Position numbers and translations under genes: made by a program. A stretch of DNA of 64,000 nt from Corbicula japonica (lineage: Eukaryota > Mollusca > Bivalvia > Venerida > Cyrenidae), in the NCBI GenBank assembly GCA_038501625.1, contig JAZAYU010000010.1, positions 9,569,380 through 9,633,379 on the forward strand. Direction: 5' to 3'. The notes below the pieces were generated by a model. The model searched no databases, was not told where the DNA came from, and saw nothing but the letters and a program-made list of their open reading frames with translations. How positions within the stretch are numbered: position 1 is the first letter of the stretch; each line of letters begins with the position of its first letter. Of this stretch, positions 1 through 12,400 are shown piece after piece.

Positions 1-126
1 TAGGTTATTTCTGACCAAAATGCAACCAGTGCAGATCCTGATCAGACGGCACAGATTTGCCAGCTGATTTGGATTTACACTGGTCGCACATGCGTTAAAA
101 TGTGCATTTATGGAGGAAAGGGTTAA
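1..126. mobile_element. TTAA palindromic element, cut by window edge
   Basis: Right half of the element described at 35817-36058, ending TATGGAGGAAAGGGTTAA about 20 bp from the exon 33 donor. Confidence 0.85.
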
Positions 127-147
127 CTTTTGAATGACAGAACTTAC

Positions 148-423
148 CTATACAGTCAGTAATGCTATCAGATCCAGCTGCTGGGGTTACAAGTCCTTTA
201 GCACATGGTATACAAGCAGTGCGGCCAGGTGCATCCTGGTATTTACCAACCGGACAATTCTCACACCTCGAACTTGACTGGTTGTAGAACTGACCAATTG
301 GGCAACAGATAGAAGTTGACTCATCTGATTGGTCAGGACAGTTGTTGACACCGTCACAGCGTCCAGTTAGCGGAATACATGTCCCACTCACACATTGCCA
401 CTGGTCTGGTGTGCAAACTGGAG
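148..423 (-). CDS. Exon 33 in window: LDLa repeat fused to Cys-rich module M19
   Basis: A 276-nt phase 1-1 exon (92 codons). The first half is an LDLa repeat (VCTPDQWQC, then RCDGVNNC and the acidic PDQSDES). The second half is a Cys module (GQFYNQSSSRCENC and so on). The earlier LDLa (exon 19) is a separate exon, so this exon joins two module types without an intron. It ends in a GTAAGT donor at 142-147, so the gene continues to the left of the window. Confidence 0.88.
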
Positions 424-3400
424 CTTGAAAATAAAAGAAACAACAACTGTTTATTACAACAATAACAAATCTACATCTTATGCTTTCCATGAACTACAGG
501 ATTAGTAGATTATCAGTCTTATTTTCACTGTTTTGTTCCAGATTAGTAGATTATCAGTCTTATTTTCACTGTTTTGTTCCAGATTAGTAGATTATCAGTT
601 TTATTCTACTGTTTTGTTAATGCTGATACTCATGAGGGCAATTGATTCCCAGTGGGATCGTTATCAAAATGGCTTTAATTGTGAATATATTATTACATAA
701 TAAATTAACAGTTTTAGAATTGCCATTTTCATTTTAATGTGGAAGATTTTCATGCCAAATAAACAAGAAAACTAGTCATAAAATGTCCAAAATTTTACGA
801 ATTAAATTCAATTCTAGCCTTTCTGAATATAGTAACAATTTCCCTAATTGTTTGTCTTGATTGCTGGGGCAAAAACACTGTAGATCAGTATCAGCCTGCA
901 CTTTTTGATCTTGTTCAGAAGTATCTAATAAATCTAAACCTGATCAGTGTGGATCTTAAACAGACTGCATAGTTTGCACTAGCTGATCTGGATCTACACT
1001 GGTTGTGAAAATTACATTCAAAAGTCAAAATGAGTAATAAATTCTCCTGTTGTTATGAGAAAACGAGAGAAAATTATGAGATCTTTTTTCTACAAATATA
1101 TTAAAACTAAAATGTCAAAAATATGATAAAAGATATAATTTACCTTGGCCTGAAAAGGAGGATTTGCAAACTGCAACTTACTGTAGCAATCAGTAGCCCT
1201 GTACGACCCTTCTGCCAGTGTGGTTTGTCCAGCCGGGCAAAGTTTGCAAGTAGCTTGGTTCGTCTGATCCTGGTACTGTCCTTTCACACATGGCTTACAT
1301 TGTCCCATGGCTGAATTCCAGGCTGTTCCCAACTGGCATGGGGCTGTCAAAATAAAACCCGACAAATGTGTGTTATTCATGTCCTTATGTTAACAGTGGC
1401 ATAGTGTTATTTTAAGGAATGAAATCAATATCCTAGACAATTTCCTATGAAACAGTTCCAGGCTTAAAACCATTAAGTTTTGACTGGAGTTAAGTCTCCA
1501 ATCTAAAGCAGCTTATTGGCTGAAATCAATTCCAGTAGCCAAACTGACCTATCAAAAGCTAGAGTTTCTAGACTGCTCTCCAATCTTGGTTTTATGATCT
1601 TTGTTGAAATGCAGCCCAGTCTCCACCAGAAGATAGATCAAAAGCTAAAAGATATGCAAGCTTAGCTAATGTTTCTAGCAGATGTATTTTGGTATCTCTT
1701 ATTCAACTTAATGGTTAAATTTACCAAAATAACTTACGGACACAGTCTGTTAGTGTTTTAGAACCAGAGAGGATTGTAGTATATCCAGTGGGTGTACACT
1801 GTTTACATGTCAACTGGTATTTAACATCTTGGTATTGTCCGATCTGACATTCTATACAGGCTCCTAACTGGGATGACCAGTGTGTTCCTTCATTACAAGG
1901 AGCTGCAACAAACACATAATTAGTGTGAAAATAACAATAAACTTTCTCTAAAAATTAAAAATATAATTGTAACAGTATTTAAACAGACTCTTTGATTTAA
2001 CAATAAAAAAATTATGACAGAAACTTCTTTTTTTTACTCACTAACCCTTTACTCTATAATTAACCCTTTCCTCCATAACGCATGTGCAATCAGTGCAGAT
2101 CCAGATCAGCCGGCACATCTGTGCCCTCTGATCAGGATCTGCACTTGTCGCTTTTTTGTCAGAAATAACCTGATATATCAAATAGAAAACAGTGCAGATC
2201 CTGATCAGACGGCATGGATGTGCCAGCTAATCTGGATCTACACTGTTTGCCCATGCCATAAAGGTGTGTACATGGAAGAAAGGGTTAAATACACTTTATC
2301 ACAAGGGCAAACAGTGTAGATTCAGATCAGCTGACCCATCCCTTCTGTCTTAACAGGATCTACATATTTCGCTTTTTTATTGTGTGTTATTTCTGAACAA
2401 GAAATGAACGATGTAGACAGCAGACAGCACTGATGTTCAGTGCCCAAGGTTATAAAACTGAGCATGGAAACCAGTCTCAAATCTCAAGCATCTGATTGGC
2501 TGAAATGGCGACTGGTCGCCATTTCAGCCAATCAGATGCTTGAGATTTGAGACTGGTTTCCAAACTCAGCTTTATAACCTCCAACCCTGGCTGATCTGGA
2601 TCTACATTCTTTGCACATCTGATAAAACCCGAAATAAAGGGTTAATATACTCTCGTTTATTTGACTGCTTTTTTATACATGCATGTGCAACCAGTGTAAA
2701 TCTAGATCAGCCAGCACATCCATGCCATCTGATTCAGATCTGCACTGGTTGCATTGTGGTCAGAAATAACCTAATGAATCAAAAAGGGTACAGTTTAGAT
2801 CCTGATCAGACAGAACGGATGTGCTGGCTGGATCTAAATTGTTGCCCTAGCAATAAAGGCGTATTTATACAGGAAAGGCTTACGAAGACCAATTTAAATG
2901 TAACTAATTATTTATAACAGTCAAGAAAGTAAACAAATATGAAAATTACTTACGTATACAGCTGGCACTGGACACGCTTCCAGTGGACAAGGTTATGTAT
3001 CCTTCAGGCAGGCATTTCCTACACGTCAGATCAGTACTTGGTTTATAATATCCAATCTTACAGTCAACACAGTCAGCTGGTGTGGTGCTTCCTGATTTAA
3101 GTTCTTTACCATCAGGGCACGCTTCTGTAAAATTATTTACATCAATCAAAATTTCATTAAAACCAGCTCATATTAATTATACTTAATAAGATTTTGGCAA
3201 TTTTATTTTTTATCAATGAACATGCAAGGAGTGTAGTGGACTCAAATCCAAGGCATTAAAATGCAAAAGGAGTTATTTTATTTGGTTTCTTTCAAATTAC
3301 CAGTTTTAAGTGTTGTTAAGATGTTTATGAAAATAAACAAGTTTCAAGTGTAAAACCCAAGAAAATAAACAAGTTTCAAGTGTAAAACCCAAGTTTTGAA

Positions 3401-6400
3401 AGCAAAGTGCAAATTTCCAGTTTTGTTATTATCAGGTTATTACAGTAAAAACTCCCTAAACCTTCGGGACTGAAGAAAAAAATCCGGTTTAGAGAGGATT
3501 CCGGTTTACAGAGGATTTTACCTTTATCACCAAATTTTACTAGTTGTGTACTTAATAGTATGGTATTATACGTTTGTAAGTCTTACCTTTATGTATGCAT
3601 TGACATCTTTGATATATTCACAATAAAAAAAAAATGTAATCAAATCCAACATTTTAAATTTATTTACTCATATTGACATAGTACATTTTCATAATTATAA
3701 TACAGCTTCTGTATGAGTGTGGGACTTAACCATATTTCCATCCTTTTTGTTTAGTGGGAGGTTCAGACATAATTCACATTACTGATAAATTATATAAATA
3801 TAATTAATTATATATAAATGTGACCAATTATGGTAAAAAATATATCATAAAAAGTTGCAGTTGTTTAAACAACAAATTTAACAGACAATTATCGAATAAT
3901 TGTCTACTCGACTCCTTAATCTTAATATATTCACTCAACAATTACCTTTTCCAGTCATTAATCCTGATAATTTTCACGCCTTTTAAATAATATGCAAGGT
4001 CCTAATCAGAACCTGTTGGTTTTTTACATGTTTGACAATACACACAGCTCTGACTAGACAACTAGAGTTCGTCAATGCAATTATCTCAAATCTGCTTTTC
4101 AGAGGTTATTTTTAAAGAGCAATTTGCAAATAAAAACGAAAATTTAAGGCCGGTTTCCGGAATTCAGAGGTACCGGTATTTGGAGGTTTTTGTAACAATA
4201 AAAAAAGAAGGAAATAAATCAGGGCCGTGAAAATTTTGCGGTTTTCGGAGGATTTCGGATTATAGAGGATCCAGATTAGGGAGTTTTTACTGTACATACA
4301 TACATGTTTTATCAGATATCGTATCGTATAAGAAAGAAATGGTACTTTTAAACAGTAAGTGTAATAGCAATAAGGTTTCAAAAAATCCAAATAGTCATTC
4401 TCAAAATCAATACAAATGGTAAAAAACCTACTTGTACACTGGGTTGGTGAAGTAGCACCTGGATTGGCGGTGAGGGTACCATTCTCACATGGCTGGCAGG
4501 ACATCTGGTATGGCAGGGGCTGGTACTTGTCCCTGGGACATGCTACACAAGCAAGGGCTGTATCACTCCAGCTGGTACCAGGCGGACAGTTGGCTACAGA
4601 AGCAAAATTATGTGTTAGTTTGCAACACTTAAGACACAACCATTAGTACTGAATTTTAGACACTAAATTTGACACTAAAATAATGGTTACTGTGACATGC
4701 TACACAAGCAAGGGCTGTATCCCTCCAGCTGGTACCCGGTGGACAGTTGGCTGTAGGAGCAAAATTATGTGTTAGTTTGAGACACTTTTGACATGACTAT
4801 TGGGACTAAAATAAAAGGTCTGGTTCCTTTGACATGAGACACAGGCAAGTGCTGTATTGTTACAGCTCTTACCCAGAGATGGCTGTAGAACCACATTTTT
4901 ATGTTAGTTTTAATTACTACCGACACCTGGTAGTAGAAACAAAATTTTGAGAGGCATTGGACAGTTGGCTGTGGGTATTTAAATAAACATTATTGGTCCC
5001 CAGGCACAGGTTGTACAAGCTAAGGGTTTCTCACATAGCCTAATGACAAAGTATTTAAATTACATGCACTGAAGAAACAGAATAAAATCTCATCTCTTGG
5101 GACAACTGTTTCCCTGGTAATGCTACCTAGTCTACTGGGACTTTAATGACCGGTATTTTTCTACTACATAACATACCAACAGGTATTGTAACATGCTCAC
5201 AGTGATCTTAACTCATAGCATCGTAAATACTTGATGTTGTTCAAAATCGGCTACATGTGATGCAGTTGGCAAGTGTAAATGTATATGGGTTGGAAGATGT
5301 TCACACAGTTATCTCGTAACCTCAAGTTGTACACCAAAGCATATTTACCAAAGCAATCTGGCTCTTTTGTAGGTTCATGACCGGCAGTAATCAAACCCTA
5401 ATTGGTAATAACTGTGACTCCAATCAACCTATTTTACATGGTTCACCATACATGCCTAGTGTCTTCAGTAGCAATAAGTGAAAATTGGATTTTTGAAGCG
5501 AGAATAAAAATAAAGGTAATTTTCATGACTGGGTCAAAAATGGTGTTACATTAATTTTGTTATCAAAGGTATTATATAAATATTATTTATTTTCAAAAAC
5601 AATACAATGTGTATTCAAAAAACTGAAAAAAGAAATATTGCAATGCAACAAAACCAGGTTTTTCTACTTAACCCTTTCCTCCATATATACGCATTTTTAC
5701 GCTTTTGCTACCAGTGTAGATCCAGATCAGCCGGCACATCTGTGCCGTCTGTTCAGGATCTGCACTGGTCGCATTTAGTCAGAAATAACCTAACAAATAA
5801 AAAAGCTAACAGTGAAGATCCTGATCAGATGGCACGGATGTGCCTCCTGATCTGGATCTACACTGTTTGCCCTTTCAATAAAGGTGTGTCTTTGGAGGAA
5901 AGGGTTAAATTTTATGTGTAAAGGGGCCATTACTATGACAAAATACAGTCAAGAGTTATGAAACTTGTCATGATACTTGCTACTCTGATGTCAATTAACT
6001 ATAGATGTTAAAATGCTCTACCTGGAATGGTTACCGAGACAATGTAAACTTACACAAAAAACTTCATGAATTGTTAACATCCCCCCACACCCGCCCATCG
6101 ACATACATCAATCTAATAACCAGGATTTTCCAAAGAAAATCTGGTTAACAAACATATCTACAGACTGACCTCCTAAGTTGGGTTTAGCAGCTGCAAACAC
6201 AAAAATGATGACCTAACAACAATATTATAAGTTAAACATACATTTATGGATGAAAAAAAGACAAATAAATGGTATAAATCACTTTATTTCAATCTCACAA
6301 TATTAATCAAACAGTCCCAATCATACAAATTGTATTTCAATGTATGAAATTAATATACATTTTAAATAACAAAAGCAATAAGACTTATTGAAGGCAATAA

Positions 6401-9400
6401 GAGCTGTCAGAGGATACAGCACACTTCTTGTTTTTTTAATTTATTTAAATACATGCAAATATGACAAAATGTTTTGATGGCAATAATCGATTTTAAGTTA
6501 ACCAATTAACCACATTTTAAATAGTTAACAGTTTACAATTTTTCCATTAGTTTCAATGTACTGAGATTAAGAAATTTTAAAGTATAATTCTAATAAAATT
6601 AGAAAGTTTCAAATAATACAAGTAGTTTCAAAGTTATTGACCAAATGCATCAAAAATGTAACTCAAAATCTTAAGCGAAAAAGGGGCATAACTTAATTGT
6701 ATTTTATTAAGATTTTATTTGTAAAATCTGGACCTTTGTATCACATTTATTTTTATACTAGTTTGCATAGTGATCCACCCATAACTGACAGCAATTCAAA
6801 TTATGTGAATTAACATTGTGTTTAGTAAAAATGAAAAGTGAATGTACCACCCATTCGATAGATTCTTTAAAGCATTAAAAACATTTTAGGTTGCAAGACA
6901 AAAACAACCAAATAACTTTCTAAAAATACTTTACATTTTAAGATAAATGTTAAAATAAGGTGTCATTAATGCAGTCATCTGATCCAACAAGTGGTATTTA
7001 GTCTCTTGGTAGATCAAGACACTGATTATTTCATCTTTTTTTTAAATAATATTATTAACAACTAGGTGAATATGGGCTACTTGATTAAATGATGCTAATA
7101 TTAAACTGTAAACCTATTGTGGATGGCTTTGATTACAAATATAGCATTATTGCAAAACATAGACAACTTATTTTGTTGATATGTAAACTTCAGTATATAA
7201 TCAAAACTGTGGTTGCTTGTTTATTTTAAATCCAAGGAATACACATTTCAGTATATAAACCAAACTGTGGTTATTTCAAATCCAAGGAATACACATTTCA
7301 GTATAAAATCAAAACAGTGCATGCTTGTTTATTTTAAATCCAAGAAAAACACACTTCAGTACATAAACCAAACTGTGGTTGCTAGTTTAAATTATTTTAA
7401 ATCTAAGAAATACAAATTTCAGTACATGTATATCAACAAAATAATGTATGCTTGTTTATTTTAAATCCAATGAATACACATTTCAGTATATAGTCAAAAC
7501 AGTGTATGCTTGTTTACTTTAAATCCAAGGTATACACACTTCAGTATATAATATAAACTGTGGTTGCTTGTTTATTTTAAATATAATACAAATTTCCGTA
7601 TATCAACAAAATAGTGTATGTTTGTTTATTTTAAATCCAAGAAATACACTATTCAGTTTATCATCAAAACTGTGGTTGCATTATATAAAATCCAAGGTAT
7701 GCACACTTCAGTATATAAACCAAACTGTTTTTTTTAACAAAACAGTGTATGCTTGTTTAGTTTAAATCAAGGAATATACACATACACTTCAGTATATAAT
7801 CGAAACTATGGTTGCTTGTTTATTGTAAATCCAAGAAAAATCACACTTCAGTACATAATCAAAACTGTGGTTGCTTGTTTATTTTAAATCCAAGAAATAC
7901 AAACTTCAGTAAATCATCAAAACTGTGGTTGCTTCTTTATTTCTAATCCAAGGAATACAGAAGAATTTGACTTCCTTCACCAATGTAAAGTTTGTTGTCA
8001 GTGCTGGAGTAGGTGATGACATCACCACAAACATCTTTTATTAGAACCTGAACCTTGCTGAGGTCTGCGGTTAACTGCTGAATGGTTTTTGAATCACAGC
8101 TACATACATATACAAAGCCATGCTTGTCCACAGTAATTCCCACAGGGTACTTCAGGTCCTTGTCCTTATAGACGGCCTTGACCTTACCACCCAAAGTCAT
8201 ACTTGTAACACTGTGCTTCTCACTGCTGGTTACATAAAGTGTTTGTCCATCAGGACTTACAGTTATTCTTTCCACGCCATGTTCTCCATCTATGTAGATT
8301 GTTCTGATGATCTGTCCTGCCATGCTGAGCTGATGAATATATCTATTTAAAGATACTCCATAAACGTTACCTGCACAATGGACCAGGTCATGATACCAAC
8401 TATCTACATCATACACCTGGTTGGTTCTCATTATGACTCCTGGTTTTTTAGTTCTCTTTACGATTCCAGTCACTGACACAGTGAAGAACTGGATTTGAGT
8501 TCTCATTTTCAAAACTGATAAGTATACTGCTACAGCGACCTGATCATCACTTACTGATGTCAATGACCTAAGGATGTCTGCTTCAATGGTTTTCTCTGAG
8601 GTCACCCAATTACTCTTTGTGTCAATCACCTTAATATTTTTGTTAGCATTGTCTAATGCAACACAGTAGTGTCCATGCAATACGGTGAGACCATGTATAG
8701 AAGGCTCTCTTTTATCAGAACTTGTCATTATATAAATCTCTGACTCAAGTCCGGCTGTTGCTATTTTGCAGATCTCTGTAGTGTTTCTCATCATAGCCTG
8801 GATCTGTTCTGATGGAAGCAGTGTATAATGTTGTATTCTGAGTTCCTTTTGAATCTTGTCTAATTGATTAGAAAAGGTCTTCATTTTCTCCTGGCTCTGT
8901 TTCATTGCAATGAACAGTTCACATCTTTGTCCCTTGTTCTTTGCCTCCATGTCATTCTTTATTTGATCTAGATCTATTTTCATTTGATTCAGCCTGTCAG
9001 AAGCAGCTTTCAGGGTGTCATTGTTTTGTTTCTCTATAGCTGTAATGCGTTCATCCATCTTTTTCTCCAGTTGATCGAAAAATTTGTTGACTTCAGCTCT
9101 CTGACATTTTAGTTCTTGTTTAGCAAGTGTTCTCATTTCATTGCTGGAAGTAATATTTTCTTGTAACTTTTTCCGGTGTTTATAGAGTGCATTGGCTGTT
9201 GAGTTTAGACAGTTATTAAACATCTGAAAATCTTCAGTGTGTTCTAGGTTTTTGACTATGTCTGGGATGTGTTTCACTTTCTTACATTTACGATGATCAG
9301 CTTCAACACAGATGTGACATACAACTTTGTTACATCTCTCGCAGAAGAGCTCTATCACTTCATTAAGATGAATTGGGCATTTCTTCTCACAGATATCCAC

Positions 9401-12400
9401 AACTCTTCTACTGAAATCAGTATCAAGTGGCATTGAGTCTTTATCGAGTAACACATGGTTTGCTGAAGCTCTTTGTTTTCGATGAATGTTGTAACACAGT
9501 CCACAAAGATATTTAGGACAGTCCACACAGTACCATTCTGCTATTGCTACATGTCCACCTTGATTACAAGGTTCACAGTTTATGTCCCTGACTTCATCAG
9601 ATGCTCCAAGTACATAAGGACTGTATTGCTCTGACTTTGCCATTATAAATGCTTATCAGAGGCTACAAGCTTAGAAAGCTTTTTATTATTTTTGTACTTT
9701 TTGCAATTATTTAGGAATTTGTATCCTGTTAATCAATAATATATTCAAACTCACTCAAACATACCAATTAAATTAATTCTTGTTAAAAATTTGAAAGTTG
9801 TTTCACATATACCGGTAAACACCAGTCCTATTCTACACTATTTACATTTCATCACTTCCTTCTGCACAGTTGTTGGGCTTGTAACCAAATAGTTTGAAAA
9901 CTAATTTTAAAAAGCTGCAGGTGCATGAATTAAACATTTGACTGAAAACTTTTATGAATTCAAAAGATATGTAATTTTCATCTTCTAATACATATTTTAA
10001 TCTTAAATAGTTAAAGGTAAATTACTGAATGATTGACCCAGATTGCGGGTTGTGAAATGGATTAGTCTTCATCAAAAATTGGTTCAGTCCATTAATACAT
10101 TAAAGGAGTTGGTTTTTTTTTTGACTGATATAAACACAAATTGTAGATCTTGAATTTCTCACAAATAGATGTAGGGGATAAGTTTTTACATTTTAGACTG
10201 TTACTGAATTGTCACCAATTTTTCAGTTGTTCTGCTCATTCATCTGACACATTTTCTTTTTCTTTTGGCAAATGTTTGCCATTGAGTCATATATTTATAT
10301 CATACTTTACTGTTGAATAAAAGTTTGACCAATGCTTGCCAGGTGCATTTACCACTGCCATTATATGGGAGGAACAAGCATAATCTGTTTGTAATATACT
10401 CAATTTCTCAGTATTATATTCATCTAAGCCAAAGTAAACTTTTATTACTTAAGGGGAAGCAACATTCTCCTTGTGTGGGATAATGTGCAAACTTTGAAAC
10501 AATTTTTCTAAAATTCTTTTTTAGTTAATATTTTCAAAATAAAAATTAGACCACATCATTGTAGACTCTGTTTTGAATAATATATTAAAATTAGCCTAAA
10601 GCTCAGAAGATAACAGTGATTTTTTCTGGTAAAAGCATTTGCATCCACTCACAATACTGAAAACAAATTCAGTAAAAGTAAGATGTGCAAACGCTGATAA
10701 ATATATCCAACTATATATGTTGTTGAGATAATATTGAAATGGAAAGCCAACTTTAAGAAATTAAGGAAACATCTATCATGTCTAGTTCCAAGTTCAAGGT
10801 CAAAACATTTTGCTCTATTATTTTAATATCTAAAATTTTCTTTTTGGCAGATGACAGTCACACAATACTAGTTTACCTCAGCAAATCACAGTCTTCCTAT
10901 GATGCATCAATTGCATGTGTACGGTACCATGGTGTCATATATAATGCATCTATAATCAGTAAAACATTTTATGATACATGATCAATTTTTTCCCCCTTTT
11001 TAATCAACAAACGTAATTATGAGAATGGTGCTTCTACATAGAAAGTTGGAATTAGATTATTGCATCACAGCCTTGTCCAGAAGGAAATGGTTTGCTAATA
11101 AAATGTTGCCGATAAATCTTATAACATGATCCACAGATATTCAGAACAGTGCACATTTTATTATAAAACTAGATGATTTTTGTGAAAAACGCATGTCTCC
11201 CCTGCGCCCTATTGAAGGAAGCCAAAGGAAAGGATATCACCTTTATGAAATGGAAGCCTGTCATTTGTTATGGTATAAAGAACATGCCCATATATATATT
11301 TACTCTACGGGCCCCTGTGATGTTGAAAACTGGCCTACATACCCCCAAAACAACAGGGTTCTTCAAGTGTGTAACAGCAACCATCCTAATAAATTTGAAG
11401 GCTCTAGGTAAAATAGAACTCCAGTCATTAGAGAAAACCATTTTTACTCATCAGGCCCCTGTGACCTTGACCTTTGACCAACAGACCCCAAAAGCAATCG
11501 GAGTCCTCTACTCAATAAAGACATACATCGTATGAAGTTTGAAGGCTCTGGGTGAAATAGAACTCCTGTTATTGAGTGGAAATTGCTTTCACTCTTCAGG
11601 CCCCTGTGACCCTGACCTTTGACCTACAGACCCAAAAATCAATAGCAGTCCTCTACTCAATAAAGACATCCAACGTATGAAGTTTAAAGGCTCTGGGTCA
11701 AGCCGTACTCTAGTTATTGACCGGATACGTTTTTCACTCTTTGAGGTCCTTGTGACCTTGACCTTTGACCTACTGACCCCAAAATCAATAGTAGTCCTCT
11801 ACTCAATAAGGACATCCATTGTATGAAGTTTGAAGGCTCTGGTTGAAATAGAACTCCTGTTACTGAGCGGAAACCGTTTTCACTCTTCAGGCCCGTGACC
11901 TTGACCTTTGACCTACTGACCCCCAAATCAATAGGGTTCTTTTACTCAATAAGGGCTATCACCCTATGAAGCTTGAAAGCTCTAGGTCGAACGGTCCTTA
12001 AGTTATTGAGCGGAAATGGTTTTCACTCTTTGGGCCCCAGTGACCTTGACCTTTGACCTACTGACCCAATAATCAATAGGGCTTCTACTCAAAAAGGGTC
12101 ATCACCCTGTGAAGTTTGCAATATCGCTCTCTAGTGTCTGATCACATAGCACCATTTTTTCCATATAACTGATGGTTAAAGGGCTATATTAAACATACAA
12201 TTATTTCAACTGCTGAAGTATCAGCAACATGACGTTACCATGATGATTGTTTCAATATAGTTCATTCTTGTTTACAAAATATCATTATCTAATGTCATAG
12301 ATCCAGATACATTGTGTTTAAATTTCAAATGAATACATGTATCTCAAAGAATTAAAATAATATTTAACTTGTCCACAAACTTTTTGCTATCCCCTTGTAT

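Noticed and set aside
2014..2319. ORFs with recurrent SADPDQ...WIYTV peptides on both strands (also near 5607, 18346, 27468, 42907, 50017, 58494 and others)
   Set aside because: They are translations of the TTAA palindromic element. The same peptide appears wherever the element does, without splice context.
7213..7765. ORFs of 83 and 65 aa with repeated YFKSKKY-type peptides
   Set aside because: By-products of the about 58-bp array derived from the TRIM gene end; opposite strand to the gene.
11173..11535. 120-aa ORF as a gene
   Set aside because: It lies within the 145-bp tandem array and is repeated in decayed form in the next units.
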